A DNA stretch of 64,000 nt from Staphylococcus borealis (GTDB lineage: Bacteria > Bacillota > Bacilli > Staphylococcales > Staphylococcaceae): NCBI RefSeq assembly GCF_001224225.1, contig NZ_CUEE01000002.1:124001-188000 (forward strand), given 5' to 3'. The notes under the pieces are model-generated. The model made no database searches and had not been told where the DNA came from. It saw only the letters and a program-made list of their open reading frames with translations. Positions 42,633 through 52,998 of this stretch are shown piece by piece; the stretch's first letter is position 1, and every line of letters begins with the position of its first letter. Both the position numbers and the translations under genes were made by a program.

Positions 42633-42700
42633 TTCAAATAAGTTTAGACTATATTTCGTTGTATGATTAAGTGTGTTTATCGTCTTAATCATTCCTAAAA

Positions 42701-42752
42701 GGGAGTAGAACGACGAATTCACTTGTGGATTCATGTTCGCTCCCTTTTTATT
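42701..42752 (+). terminator. Terminator after ftsZ (repeat-derived)
   Basis: GGGAGTAGAACGACGAATTC pairs with GATTCATGTTCGCTCCC and is followed by TTTTTA. It closes mraZ-ftsZ transcripts; the sequence resembles the terminal hairpin of the dispersed repeat. Confidence 0.85.
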
Positions 42753-42861
42753 TACTTTCAAGTAAAGTGAAGATTGTTATATAATATAATTATATTCAAT
42801 TTTAGAGTAAGGCTTTTTAAATCGATAAATATAAAACATTAAATTAAGGTGGTTTGATTTC

Positions 42862-43653
42862 GTGTCAGAGAAGTTTGTGAAGTATCCCCATTACTTAAAT
42901 TATGAATCTAAAGACTTGATGCGTGTAAATTTGGGATTCACTACAAGAGAGGGTGGCTATAGCCTATATCCTGAAGCGTCATTTAATATGGCCAGATATG
43001 TGGATGATGAACCTGAAAATATTACGAAACATCAAGAAATATTGGCGGATGCAATTGGATTTGAAAGCGCGCATTGGGTATTCCCGATTCAAACACATGA
43101 AAATCGTGTGATTGAGATTACACAAAGTCATCGTGGGACTAACATTGATAGTTTAACAGATGAACTATATGGTATCGACGGGATGTATACATATGAATCT
43201 GATACGTTATTAACTATGTGTTATGCAGACTGTGTACCCGTTTACTTTTACAGTGAGAAACACCACTATATAGGTTTAGCACATGCAGGATGGCGAGGTA
43301 CTTATGGCCAAATCGTTAATGAAATGTTAAAACAAATTGATTTTGATCTAAAAGATTTAAATATAGTGATAGGACCATCGACATCAACGACGTATGAAAT
43401 TAATGATGATATTAAATCGAAGTTTGAAACGTTACCAATTAATGTAGAGTCATATATTGAGACACGTGGAGAAAATAGACATGGCATTGACTTAAAGCGT
43501 GCTAATGCATTATTACTTCATCATTATGGTGTGCCAATGGACAATATATATATTACTGATTATGCTACATCAGAAGATTTGTCTCTTTTCTTTTCATATC
43601 GCATTGAAAAGGGCCAAACAGGAAGAATGTTGGCATTTATAGGACAAAAATAA
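42862..43653 (+). CDS. pgeF: PgeF/YfiH family purine nucleoside phosphorylase-like protein
   Basis: 263 residues of the laccase-like (DUF152) family. Metal ligands are in TREGGYS-type N-terminal, [21 protein letters not shown] and [11 protein letters not shown]. Family members act on purine nucleosides (adenosine deaminase and phosphorylase activity); E. coli PgeF corrects L-Ser misincorporation in peptidoglycan. Its place beside the division genes (ylmD in Bacillus) is conserved. The start is GTG after AAGGTGG. Confidence 0.88.
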   Translation: MSEKFVKYPHYLNYESKDLMRVNLGFTTREGGYSLYPEASFNMARYVDDEPENITKHQEILADAIGFESAHWVFPIQTHENRVIEITQSHRGTNIDSLTDELYGIDGMYTYESDTLLTMCYADCVPVYFYSEKHHYIGLAHAGWRGTYGQIVNEMLKQIDFDLKDLNIVIGPSTSTTYEINDDIKSKFETLPINVESYIETRGENRHGIDLKRANALLLHHYGVPMDNIYITDYATSEDLSLFFSYRIEKGQTGRMLAFIGQK

Positions 43654-43750
43654 GCTGTTTAAAGTATTGATTGTCGTAATACAATAGATATGTGAAAGTC
43701 AATATTAATAATCATTGTACTTAACAAATGTTGAAGAGGTTGGGTAGAAT

Positions 43751-44419
43751 ATGGACGTAAAAGATAATTTAAAAAATATTGAAAGTGAAATTCAAGCACA
43801 CTTTGAAAATAGTGAAGCAAGTTCCTTGCCAAACGTGATTGCAGTGACAAAATATGTTACAATAGACCGTGCTAAAGAAGCTTATGATGCTGGGCTAAGA
43901 CATTTTGGTGAAAACAGATTAGAAGGCTTTTTAGAGAAGAAATCTGCGTTACCTGACGATGTTACGATGCATTTTATAGGTTCTTTACAATCTAGAAAAG
44001 TAAAAGAAGTAATTAACGACATTGATTACCTGCATGCATTAGATCGACTTAGTCTAGCTAAGGAAATTAATAAACGAGCTGATCATGAGATTGCCTGCTT
44101 CGTACAAGTTAATGTCTCAGGTGAAGAATCTAAACATGGTATTGCTTTGAATGAAGTTAATCACTTCATAGAACAAATGAAACAATATGACAACATTAAA
44201 ATTGTCGGATTAATGACTATGGCACCCTATACAGATGATACAGCTTATATTCGTCAGTTATTTAAACAATTACGATTAAAACGAGATGAAATTAAAAACC
44301 TTAAATTAGATTATGCACCATGTGATTATTTATCTATGGGAATGAGTAATGACTATGCAATTGCTGTAGAAGAAGGTGCCTCATTTATAAGAATAGGGAC
44401 TAAACTTGTTGGAGAATAG
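43751..44419 (+). CDS. YggS-type pyridoxal phosphate homeostasis protein
   Basis: 222 residues, a PLP-binding alanine-racemase-fold barrel without a partner domain. The expected lysine is in [13 protein letters not shown] near residue 36; later [20 protein letters not shown] and [21 protein letters not shown]. It controls free PLP levels. Known as ylmE in Bacillus. Its stop leads directly to sepF, two bases on. Confidence 0.92.
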   Translation: MDVKDNLKNIESEIQAHFENSEASSLPNVIAVTKYVTIDRAKEAYDAGLRHFGENRLEGFLEKKSALPDDVTMHFIGSLQSRKVKEVINDIDYLHALDRLSLAKEINKRADHEIACFVQVNVSGEESKHGIALNEVNHFIEQMKQYDNIKIVGLMTMAPYTDDTAYIRQLFKQLRLKRDEIKNLKLDYAPCDYLSMGMSNDYAIAVEEGASFIRIGTKLVGE

Positions 44420-44421
44420 GA

Positions 44422-45024
44422 GTGAGCCCCGTGGCTATTAAAGATTTATTTAATAATTTTTTTCTAATGGATGATGAAGAGGAAGTAGAAAGCCCTGAAG
44501 AGCGACAACGTCGTGTAGTTCAGAATGAAGAAACAGAAACAAATCATGTTCAGCAGAATCAACCACAACAATCTGAACGTTCATATAGCAATCAAAGTAA
44601 ATTAAAGAGCGTACCGCAAAAGAAAACATCAAGAAATTATAACTCAGAAGAAAGGAATGTGCGTATGAATCAACCACCATCAAAGTCAAACAGTAAAAAT
44701 GTTGTGACGATGAATCAATCGTCACAAAGCTACAGTGGCAATGAAAGTTCAAAAATGTGCTTATTTGAGCCACGTGTATTTTCTGATACGCAAGATATCG
44801 CTGATGAATTAAAAAACCGTCGCGCTACATTAGTTAATTTACAACGCATTGACAAAATTTCAGCTAAACGTATTATTGATTTCTTAAGTGGTACAGTTTA
44901 TGCGATTGGTGGGGATATTCAACGTGTAGGTACTGACATATTCCTTTGTACACCTGATAACGTGGAAGTTGCGGGAAGTATCACAGACCACATTGAACAA
45001 ATGGAAACGCAGCACTACGAATAA
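44422..45024 (+). CDS. sepF: Cell division protein SepF
   Basis: 200 residues: an N-terminal amphipathic membrane helix ([11 protein letters not shown]), an acidic and Gln/Ser/Asn-rich linker (about 20-110), and the globular SepF domain from [19 protein letters not shown] to the end with [17 protein letters not shown]. It assembles rings that anchor and bundle FtsZ. The start is GTG at 44422; the protein then begins [10 protein letters not shown], matching the family. A second GTG at 44431 is possible. Confidence 0.93.
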   Translation: MSPVAIKDLFNNFFLMDDEEEVESPEERQRRVVQNEETETNHVQQNQPQQSERSYSNQSKLKSVPQKKTSRNYNSEERNVRMNQPPSKSNSKNVVTMNQSSQSYSGNESSKMCLFEPRVFSDTQDIADELKNRRATLVNLQRIDKISAKRIIDFLSGTVYAIGGDIQRVGTDIFLCTPDNVEVAGSITDHIEQMETQHYE

Positions 45025-45035
45025 GGAGACATTAT

Positions 45036-45326
45036 ATGGATGTAGGTTTATTAGCTACTATTTTTAATTTTATAATATTTCTAGTACAAATATATTATTT
45101 TGGAATGATTATATATTTCTTTACATCTTGGGTACCAAGTGTTAGAGAATCTAAATTAGGCCAAATACTAGGTAAATTATATGAACCATTTTTAGAACCA
45201 TTTAGAAAGATTATCCCACCAATTGGAATGATTGACATTTCTTCACTTGTAGCTTTGTTTGTACTTGTATTATTCCAAGCTGGGTTAAGAAGTATTTTTG
45301 ATATGATACTTATTTATTTAGTGTAA
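45036..45326 (+). CDS. YggT family membrane protein
   Basis: 96 residues with two membrane helices (about 5-30 and 65-95) and the conserved LYEPFLEPFRKIIPPIG between them. It lies between sepF and ylmH as in Bacillus ylmG. The family is linked to membrane and division functions; no biochemical activity is known. Confidence 0.9.
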   Translation: MDVGLLATIFNFIIFLVQIYYFGMIIYFFTSWVPSVRESKLGQILGKLYEPFLEPFRKIIPPIGMIDISSLVALFVLVLFQAGLRSIFDMILIYLV

Positions 45327-45340
45327 TAATTAATGAAGTT

Positions 45341-45382
45341 AAAGAGGCTGAGACAATACAAATGTTTGTTTCAACCTCTTTT
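45341..45382 (+). terminator. Terminator-like hairpin between yggT and ylmH
   Basis: AAAGAGGCTGAGACAATACAAA pairs with TTTGTTTCAACCTCTTT and is followed by TATC. The T run is short, so readthrough to ylmH is possible. Confidence 0.65.
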
Positions 45383-45418
45383 ATCATTTGAATTAGATAT
45401 AAGAGAGGTGTAACAGTA

Positions 45419-46189
45419 ATCGATATTTATCAACATTTTAGAGATGAAGAGCAAGTGCTAATCGATCAATTAATAGATAAGTGTGATCAGGTCGAACAGC
45501 AGTATGCACCTATTTTGACAAACTTTCTTGATCCGAGAGGGCAATATATTCTTGAAGTTATCACAGGCAGTTATGAAGATATGCATGTGACATTTTTTGG
45601 TGGAAATAACGCTGAAAGAAGAAGAGGAATAATAGCACCGAGTTATTTTGATCCGGAGGAAGACGATTTTGAAGAAGTATTAATTCAGATTAATTACCCT
45701 GAAAAGTTTGTTCATCTTCAACACCAGCATGTGTTAGGCACACTCATGTCACTAGGAATTGAAAGAGAACAAGTCGGAGATATCATTGTAGGAGAACGTA
45801 TTCAATTTGTTTTGACAAAGCAACTAGAATCATATATTATGTTGGAATTAACAAAGATAAAAGGTGCTACAGTTAAACTTAATTCTATTCCATTTAAAGA
45901 TATGATACAATCAGTAGAGAATTGGAAAATTCAAGGAAGTACTGTAAGCGCATTGAGATTAGATGTCGTCGTAAAAGAAATGATTCACAAATCTAGATCA
46001 ATTGCGAAACAATTAATTGAAAAGAAACGTGTCAAAGTAAATCATACTATTATTGATTCACCAGATTTTCAAATACAAAACAATGATTTATTATCTATTC
46101 AAGGATTTGGAAGAGCCCAAATTACTGATATAGGTGGTAGAACTAAAAAAGACAAAATACACATTAATTATCGAACATTGTTTAAGTAA
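45419..46189 (+). CDS. ylmH: YlmH family S4-domain RNA-binding protein, probable AUC start
   Basis: The family N-terminus DIYQHFRDEEQVLIDQL is encoded in frame from 45422, but there is no ATG, GTG or TTG before it. The codon at 45419 is ATC, placed 8 bases after AGAGAGGTG; the first ordinary start, GTG at 45455, would remove 12 residues and has no good ribosome site. I therefore place the start at ATC (256 residues). The C-terminal S4 domain runs from SALRLDVVVKEMI to VNHTIID. YlmH/RqcP acts on stalled 50S subunits in Bacillus. A sequencing error ATG to ATC cannot be excluded. Confidence 0.75.
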   Translation: MDIYQHFRDEEQVLIDQLIDKCDQVEQQYAPILTNFLDPRGQYILEVITGSYEDMHVTFFGGNNAERRRGIIAPSYFDPEEDDFEEVLIQINYPEKFVHLQHQHVLGTLMSLGIEREQVGDIIVGERIQFVLTKQLESYIMLELTKIKGATVKLNSIPFKDMIQSVENWKIQGSTVSALRLDVVVKEMIHKSRSIAKQLIEKKRVKVNHTIIDSPDFQIQNNDLLSIQGFGRAQITDIGGRTKKDKIHINYRTLFK

Positions 46190-46231
46190 TAAATAGAAGT
46201 CAATTTAAAATTGATTTAAGGAGGATGTAGG

Positions 46232-46930
46232 ATGCCTTTTACACCTAGTGAAATAAAAAATAAAGAATTTACAAAAGTGAAAAATGGTCTTGAACCAGCT
46301 GAAGTAAGTGATTATTTAAATCAATTAAGTCATGAAATTGAACGATTAAAAGATGAAAAAAAACAACTTGAAAAAGTAATTGAAGAGAGAGATACTAATA
46401 TTAAATCTTATCAACAAGTACATCAATCAGTTAGCGATGCACTTGTTCAAGCACAACAAGCTGGTGAAGAAACAAAACAAGCAGCAAATAAAGAAGCGGA
46501 AGCTGTGATTAGTAAAGCACAGGCACAAGCAGACTTAATCGTAAATGATGCTATTGAGAAAGCGCGTCATTTATCATTCCAAACGGAAGATATGAAACGT
46601 CAATCTAAAATCTTTAGATCTCGTTTCCGTATGTTAGTGGAAGCTCAATTAGATTTACTTAAAAATGATGATTGGGATTATTTACTAAACTACGATATCG
46701 ATGCAGAACAAGTTACGCAAGAAAATTTTCAACATTTAAATAGTCAAGATATTACACCTGAGGAACAACTTAACGCTCAGGCTCAGCAATCTGAAAGTAC
46801 GGTTACGAGCGAAAGTGATAGCCAATCAACCGATTCACTAAGTACAAGCGACGCTACTAGTACAAGTGAACCTGTTGCTTCAGAGGCAAGTGTGAGTCAA
46901 AGCGAATCAACATCAAATACAAATAAATAA
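46232..46930 (+). CDS. divIVA: DivIVA family cell division protein
   Basis: 232 residues. The N-terminal membrane-curvature and lipid-binding segment is FTPSEIKNKEFTKVKNGLEPAEVSDYL; a long coiled coil follows (about 30-135, Lys/Glu/Gln-rich), and the C-terminus is a Ser/Thr/Glu-rich tail (from about 175). It binds negatively curved membranes at the septum. AAGGAGG precedes the ATG. It is the last gene of the dcw region, before the ileS T-box. Confidence 0.94.
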   Translation: MPFTPSEIKNKEFTKVKNGLEPAEVSDYLNQLSHEIERLKDEKKQLEKVIEERDTNIKSYQQVHQSVSDALVQAQQAGEETKQAANKEAEAVISKAQAQADLIVNDAIEKARHLSFQTEDMKRQSKIFRSRFRMLVEAQLDLLKNDDWDYLLNYDIDAEQVTQENFQHLNSQDITPEEQLNAQAQQSESTVTSESDSQSTDSLSTSDATSTSEPVASEASVSQSESTSNTNK

Positions 46931-46939
46931 ATGTTATCA

Positions 46940-47134
46940 AATAAGACAGACACGTAGGAGATAATCAACTTTTTACAGCGAATTAGGGTCGGTGAAAGCC
47001 TAATAAAAGTCTATCTCTTATATCACTGACTTAGACAAAGTAATACGATATATATGAGAGAACTCTAAGTTGAGTTAACAAGGGTGGTACCGCGGTCATT
47101 CCGTCCCTTTTTAATTGAACTTAGAGTTCTTTTT
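46940..47134 (+). promoter_or_regulatory. T-box riboswitch, tRNA-Ile type
   Basis: The T-box core AGGGTGGTACCGCGG is at 47081-47094; the terminator pairs AGAACTCTAAGTT near 47059-47071 with AACTTAGAGTTCT near 47119-47131 before TTTTTT. Stem I lies at about 46955-47030 and holds an ATC triplet in CTTATATCACTGAC, fitting the Ile specifier. It controls ileS. Confidence 0.93.
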
Positions 47135-47158
47135 TACATTTAAGGAGTGAAAACAATT

Positions 47159-49909
47159 ATGAACTATAAAGATACTTTATTAATGCCAAAGACTGACTTT
47201 CCAATGCGTGGTGGATTGCCAAATAAAGAACCTCAAATCCAAGAACAATGGGAAGCTAACAACCAATACCAAAAAGCACTAGAAAAAAATAAAGGTAACC
47301 AATCTTATATCCTACATGATGGTCCACCGTATGCAAATGGTAATTTACACATGGGACATGCATTAAATAAAATCATTAAAGATATCATCGTTCGCTATAA
47401 AACGATGCAAGGATTTTATGCACCATATGTTCCAGGTTGGGATACGCACGGTTTACCAATTGAACAAGCTTTAACTAAAAAAGGCGTTGATCGTAAAAAA
47501 ATGTCAATTGCCGAATTTAGAGAAAAATGTAAAGAATTTGCATTAGAACAAATTGAATTACAAAAGAAAGACTTTAAACGTCTTGGTGTGCGTGGTGACT
47601 TCAATGATCCATACATCACTTTGAAACCAGAATATGAAGCGGCACAAATTCGTTTATTCGGTGAAATGGCTGATAAGGGTTTAATTTATAAAGGTAAAAA
47701 ACCTGTTTATTGGTCACCTTCAAGTGAATCATCTTTAGCTGAAGCGGAAATTGAATACCATGATAAACGTTCAGCATCAATTTATGTTGCGTTTGATGTA
47801 AAAGATTCAAAAGGTATTGTAGATGAAGATGCACAATTTATTATTTGGACAACTACACCATGGACTATTCCATCAAACGTTGCGATTACTGTTCATCCTG
47901 AACTTAAATATGGTCAATATAACGTGAATGGTAAGAAATATATCATTGCACAAGCTTTATCTGAAAATGTAGCAGAAGCATTAGAATGGGATAAAGAAGC
48001 AATTCAATTAGAAAAAGAATTTACAGGTAAAGAATTAGAGTACGTTGAAGCCCAACACCCATTCTTAGATCGTGTATCACTTGTAATTAACGGTAACCAT
48101 GTTACAACTGATGCAGGTACAGGTTGTGTTCATACCGCTCCTGGTCACGGGGAAGATGACTATATCGTTGGACAAAAATATGATTTACCAGTAATTAGTC
48201 CTTTAAATGATAAAGGTGTGTTCACTGAAGAAGGCGGACAATTTGAAGGTATGTTTTACGATAAAGCTAACAAAGCAGTTACTGATTTATTAACTGAAAA
48301 AGATGCTTTATTAAAACTTAACTTTATTACACATAGTTACCCTCATGATTGGCGTACTAAGAAACCAGTTATTTTCCGTGCAACACCACAATGGTTTGCT
48401 TCAATCAATAAGGTAAGACAAGATATCTTAGATGCAATTGAAGACACAGACTTCAAAGTAGATTGGGGTAAAACACGTATCTATAATATGATTCGTGATC
48501 GCGGAGAATGGGTTATTTCTCGTCAACGTGTATGGGGTGTACCATTACCAGTATTTTATGCTGAAAACGGCGATATTATCATGACTAAAGAAACGGTTAA
48601 CCATGTAGCAGATTTATTTGAAGAACATGGCTCAAATATTTGGTTTGAAAAAGAAGCGAAAGACTTATTACCTGAAGGATTTACACATCCTGGTAGTCCA
48701 AATGGTACGTTTACAAAAGAAATGGATATCATGGATGTTTGGTTTGACTCAGGTTCATCACACCGTGGTGTATTAGAAAATCGTCCAGAATTAAGTTTCC
48801 CTGCAGATTTATACTTTGAAGGTAGTGACCAATATCGTGGTTGGTTTAACTCTTCAATTACTACTGCTGTGGCAACAAGAGGACAAGCACCATATAAATT
48901 CTTATTATCTCACGGTTTTGTAATGGACGGTGAAGGTAAGAAAATGAGTAAATCACTTGGTAATGTTATTGTTCCAGACCAAGTTGTAAAACAAAAAGGT
49001 GCTGATATCGCACGATTATGGGTTAGTAGTACGGATTACTTAGCTGACGTTCGTATTTCTGATGAAATCTTAAAACAAACATCTGATGTTTATCGTAAAA
49101 TTAGAAATACATTAAGATTCATGTTAGGTAATATTAACGATTTCAATCCGGAAACAGATGCAATTCCTGAATCTGAATTATTAGAAGTAGACCGTTACTT
49201 ATTAAACCGTTTACGTGAATTCACTGCAAGCACAATTAACCATTATGATAACTTTGATTATTTAAATATTTATCAAGAAGTTCAAAACTTTATTAATGTT
49301 GAATTAAGTAACTTCTATTTAGATTATGGTAAAGATATCCTTTATATCGAAGAGAAAAATGCGCATAAACGTCGCAGTATGCAAACAGTGTTATACCAAA
49401 TCTTAGTTGATATGACGAAATTATTAGCACCTATTTTAGTCCACACAGCTGAAGAAGTTTGGACACACACACCACATGTGAAAGAAGAAAGTGTTCATTT
49501 AGCTGATATGCCTAAAGTAGTTGAAGTTGATCAAGCATTACTTGATAAATGGAATCAATTAATGGCATTACGTGATGATGTTAACCGAGCATTAGAAGTA
49601 GCACGTAACAATAAAGTAATCGGTAAATCACTCGAAGCAAAAGTTGTTATTGGTAATAACGACAACTTTAACGCTGCAGAGTTCTTACAACAATTTGAAG
49701 ATTTACAACAATTATTCATAGTTTCACAAGTTGAAGTTACAGATGCTGTGGACAATGCAGAGACTTACCAACATGGTGATATCAGAATTGACCATGCTGA
49801 AGGCGAAAAATGTGAAAGATGTTGGAACTACACTGAAGCATTAGGCGCAGTAGGTGAATTAGAACACTTATGCCCACGATGCCAACAAGTAGTTAAAACG
49901 TTAATTTAA
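47159..49909 (+). CDS. ileS: Isoleucyl-tRNA synthetase
   Basis: 916 residues. Class I HIGH motif as HMGH in [13 protein letters not shown] near residue 60; editing domain (about 200-400) with [11 protein letters not shown] and [20 protein letters not shown] at about residue 597; anticodon-binding domain; C-terminal zinc module CERCWNY and CPRCQQV. It is of the mupirocin-sensitive chromosomal type by domain order. I start at the ATG 47159 (AAGGAG at 47142), matching [19 protein letters not shown]; 47147 lies in the ribosome site. Confidence 0.98.
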   Translation: MNYKDTLLMPKTDFPMRGGLPNKEPQIQEQWEANNQYQKALEKNKGNQSYILHDGPPYANGNLHMGHALNKIIKDIIVRYKTMQGFYAPYVPGWDTHGLPIEQALTKKGVDRKKMSIAEFREKCKEFALEQIELQKKDFKRLGVRGDFNDPYITLKPEYEAAQIRLFGEMADKGLIYKGKKPVYWSPSSESSLAEAEIEYHDKRSASIYVAFDVKDSKGIVDEDAQFIIWTTTPWTIPSNVAITVHPELKYGQYNVNGKKYIIAQALSENVAEALEWDKEAIQLEKEFTGKELEYVEAQHPFLDRVSLVINGNHVTTDAGTGCVHTAPGHGEDDYIVGQKYDLPVISPLNDKGVFTEEGGQFEGMFYDKANKAVTDLLTEKDALLKLNFITHSYPHDWRTKKPVIFRATPQWFASINKVRQDILDAIEDTDFKVDWGKTRIYNMIRDRGEWVISRQRVWGVPLPVFYAENGDIIMTKETVNHVADLFEEHGSNIWFEKEAKDLLPEGFTHPGSPNGTFTKEMDIMDVWFDSGSSHRGVLENRPELSFPADLYFEGSDQYRGWFNSSITTAVATRGQAPYKFLLSHGFVMDGEGKKMSKSLGNVIVPDQVVKQKGADIARLWVSSTDYLADVRISDEILKQTSDVYRKIRNTLRFMLGNINDFNPETDAIPESELLEVDRYLLNRLREFTASTINHYDNFDYLNIYQEVQNFINVELSNFYLDYGKDILYIEEKNAHKRRSMQTVLYQILVDMTKLLAPILVHTAEEVWTHTPHVKEESVHLADMPKVVEVDQALLDKWNQLMALRDDVNRALEVARNNKVIGKSLEAKVVIGNNDNFNAAEFLQQFEDLQQLFIVSQVEVTDAVDNAETYQHGDIRIDHAEGEKCERCWNYTEALGAVGELEHLCPRCQQVVKTLI

Positions 49910-49924
49910 TAGTATGTGAGCAAA

Positions 49925-49982
49925 AAGGAGCTGGACAGAAATATATTTTCTAAAATTTATTTCATTGTCCTGCTTCTTTTTA
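49925..49982 (+). terminator. Terminator after ileS (repeat-derived)
   Basis: AGGAGCTGGACAGAAATATATTTT pairs imperfectly with a TTATTTCATTGTCCTGCTTCTT arm and is followed by TTTTTA. GGACAGAAAT and CATTGTCC are shared with the repeat family. Confidence 0.8.
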
Positions 49983-50114
49983 ATAATTACAATATAATTT
50001 ATACATAAAAAGAATAATAATATACAATGTTTCACTTTATGATTTAAGGTTATTTAGAAAGATATATTCATAGTTAAATGACAGAGCGAATTTCTAATAA
50101 ACAGAGGTGGAACG

Positions 50115-51620
50115 ATGAGTAAAATTTTATTAACAGGTGCATCTGGCTATATTGGTGGACACTTGAAAGCGCAATTAAAAGAGAATTACGAAATTATCGC
50201 AATTTCACGAAATATTAAAAATAAAGAAAATGAACAGAATGTCACTTGGAAAGCTGCTGATTTATTTGATTTAGATGAAATCACAGAGGTTATGGAAGGG
50301 GTAGATACTGCAATTTACCTTGTTCATTCTATGATGCCTAATGCAAAATTGACGCAAGCAAATTTTGAAGATATGGATGCCTTATTAGCGGATAATTTTG
50401 CGAGAGCTGCTAAAAAACAAGGCGTAAAACATATTGTTTTTATGAGTGGTTTAATTCCCAATGAAGACAAGCTGTCGGCGCATTTACGTAGTCGTTTAGA
50501 ATGTGAGAAAATTCTTGGGTCTTATGGCATACCGGTTAGCACATTGCGAGCAGGTTTAATTATTGGGGCAAAGGGAAGCTCTTACCCGATTTTAAAACGT
50601 TTGGTTGAACGTTTACCCGGAATGGTCTTACCTAGTTGGGCATATAATATGATTGCGCCCGTTTCAATCAACGATGTTATTGATAAACTCGCACTATTAG
50701 TCGAACGTACACCACAACATAATGAGGCTTTTGATATTACAGGTCCAGAAATTATGAATTATAAGGAATTAATACAACGCACGGCAGTAGTGTTAAATAA
50801 ACGTTTACCAATCGTTGACTTACCAATTATCCCTATTTGGGTTAGTCGATATTGAGTACAACTTATTTCACAGGTGCCTAAAGAGATGGTTTACCCACTT
50901 ATGAATAGTTTAGTTCATGATATGATTCCACAACCAGAACGCACACATCCTGATATATCTATTGGTAAGATGTCATATGAAGAAAGTGTAGAACAAGCGC
51001 TAAATGAAGAAAATAAAATGAATCAAAAACAAAATAAAAACAAAAAATCATCAAGTAAAAGTAAAAAAGAAAGCATCAAAGATGTAAGAGCAATATCACG
51101 TTTTAGTATTCCGGCCAATTATTCAATGGAAGATGTGGCTAAAACATATGCAACGTTTATTAACAATATTACGTTACATTTAATCAATGGCACTATAAAT
51201 GAAAATAAATTTGATATTACACTGCCGTTTATGAATCAATTTATCTTAAAAATGGAACGTGATATGGAAGATTCTTCTGAGGATATGATTGTTTACAAAA
51301 TCGTAGGTGGTAATTTAGCATTATCCAATAATGGTGGAAATGCTCGATTTGAATTTAGACGTATTTTAGATACGAATGAAGCAATCGTTGCGTTACAAGA
51401 ATATGAGCCGACATTGCCTTGGGTAGTTTATAAATATACACAAGCCAATATTCATAAAACAGTTATGGAATTATTTGTTAATCATATGAATAAACTTGCT
51501 GAAGAAGATAAACAAGCGTCATCACACAATAATCAGCTATTCAGTACTATTGCGATGACTACAGGTGCGATTGTGGGTGCTTATGTAGGATCAAAAATAT
51601 ATCATCTGATTAAAGCATAA
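50115..51620 (+). pseudogene. SDR-family NAD(P)-binding oxidoreductase split by one in-frame TGA
   Basis: Two reading frames, 50115-50855 and 50874-51620, are in the same phase and separated only by a TGA at 50853-50855. Read through, the protein has 501 residues. The N-terminal half is an NmrA/SDR-type Rossmann domain (LLTGASGYIGGHL, YLVHSMM, MSGLIPNEDK). The C-terminal half starts with VPKEMVYPLMNSLVHDM, has a Lys-rich linker and a domain with GGNARFEFRRIL that I do not recognise. A TGG (Trp) to TGA change is the simplest explanation. The first half may still be made and fold. Confidence 0.8.
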
Positions 51621-51694
51621 ATCATCCATAAAGATATAATGCATACGTTAATTTGTTTTAAAAGAACGTCCGAGTTATAGCGCTGATATAGTTG

Positions 51695-51970
51695 AAAAGG
51701 GAGTGGAACAGAATTCTTTTAAATTCGTCGTCCGCTCCCAGCTTCTTTGCTTGTGGAATTTCTTAATGAAATTCTCTCTGCTGGGGCCCCGACCCCAACT
51801 TGCTTAGCTTGTAAAATCACTTTCGTGATTTTTTGTGCTGGGGCCCCGCTCACCTCCGCAAGGATGACTGGAATTGAGAAAAGCTTGATTTAAGTGCCTT
51901 CTCAGTTCAGTCCGCTACTGCGAATTCGCAAAATAGCTTCATTATATTATTTATGTCCTAGCCTCTTTTT
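51695..51970. repeat. Longest dispersed intergenic repeat, with two GGGGCCCC cores
   Basis: Minus orientation of the family: GGGAGTGGAACAGAATTC and the paired GTCCGCTCCC; then two units containing CTGGGGCCCC at about 51780 and 51833, separated by a CTTGCTTAGCTTGTAAAATCAC unit; then CACCTCCGCAAGGATGACTGGAATTGAGAAAAGCTTGA, CTCAGTTCAGTCCGCTACTGCG and TATGTCCTAGCCTC. It dominates the 51621-52199 gap, which otherwise shows nothing I can name. Confidence 0.78.
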
Positions 51971-52199
51971 AATTCATTAGCATAATTTAAAAAAGTAAAC
52001 TAAGTAAAATGTAAATACTTTATCTTGAAGTCCATATTTAGAAGGGCGAACTAAAAAAACATAAATTGTAATATACATACAAAGACTGATAAAATTTGAT
52101 AGATTTTAAGGTAAAATAAAAAGTATTATTTTCATCTAAGTGATTAATGCATCCGATAAAAATGATGCAGTTGATTTACAGTCATATTAGGAGGCCACA

Positions 52200-52994
52200 A
52201 TGTTTCATTCCAAGCATGCACATTTCGTAAATGGTATAACATTAAATGTGAGAAATTTAGCTAATTTAAGACCATTTTATGAAACGGTATTAGGATTTGA
52301 AGTGATTACCGAAACACACCAATCTGTCCAATATGAGATTGGTCAATCTAATCATTTTATAACTTTAAAAGAAATTGTAAATGGTAGGGAACCGCTATTA
52401 TCTGAAGCCGGATTATTTTATATAGGTATTTTGCTTCCTAATATAGAAGATTTAGCAGATTTACTTGTACAAATGACAGATTTTGAAATTCCAGTAAATG
52501 GTGGAGAACAAAGTGTCTGTACTTCTCTTTTTATTGAAGATCCAGAGGGAAATGCATTTAAGTTTTATGTCGATCACGATATAGATGACTGGGTGTACGA
52601 TAATGAATATGTGAAATTGGATGTTGAAGCAATTAATGTTCCACGATTATTAACGCATGTAACAGATCAAACTTGGCAAGGCATTCCTAAAGGAACTAAA
52701 ATTGGAAATGTATCTCTTAAATCGATACGTATGTCTGAAGTCAAATCATATTATTTAAACTATTTTGGACTTGAAACATCTGCATATTTAGATAAATTTT
52801 CACTCTATATGTCTTCAAATCAATATCATCATCATTTAGCAATTAATCAATGGTTATCAAGTACGAAGCGCGTTATGAATCCTATCACATATGGTCTCGC
52901 ATTAATTGATTATTATTATCCAGAAACAACGCATATCGATGTAAATGGTCCAGACGGACTTCAATTTAGATTTAATTTTATAGAAGTAGTGTGA
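52200..52994 (+). CDS. VOC-family protein (two glyoxalase/extradiol-dioxygenase-like domains)
   Basis: 264 residues, two vicinal-oxygen-chelate modules: HFVNGITLNVRNLANLRPFYETVLGFEVI (about 8-36) with the end SLFIEDPEGNAFKFYVD, and GNVSLKSIRMSEVKSYYLNYFGLE to HIDVNGPDGLQFRFNF. His8 and the terminal Glu/Asp positions are plausible metal ligands. This resembles CatE-like proteins of Bacillus, but the substrate is unknown. AGGAGG precedes the ATG. The CHAP gene begins 4 bases after its stop. Confidence 0.85.
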   Translation: MFHSKHAHFVNGITLNVRNLANLRPFYETVLGFEVITETHQSVQYEIGQSNHFITLKEIVNGREPLLSEAGLFYIGILLPNIEDLADLLVQMTDFEIPVNGGEQSVCTSLFIEDPEGNAFKFYVDHDIDDWVYDNEYVKLDVEAINVPRLLTHVTDQTWQGIPKGTKIGNVSLKSIRMSEVKSYYLNYFGLETSAYLDKFSLYMSSNQYHHHLAINQWLSSTKRVMNPITYGLALIDYYYPETTHIDVNGPDGLQFRFNFIEVV

Positions 52995-52998
52995 TTAA

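Noticed and set aside
42382..42666. 94-codon frame overlapping the ftsZ end in another phase
   Set aside because: Arises from the repetitive Ser-rich linker of FtsZ; no ribosome site.
50853..50855. TGA as selenocysteine or programmed readthrough
   Set aside because: No selenocysteine machinery or SECIS-like hairpin is visible; a nonsense mutation or an error is simpler.
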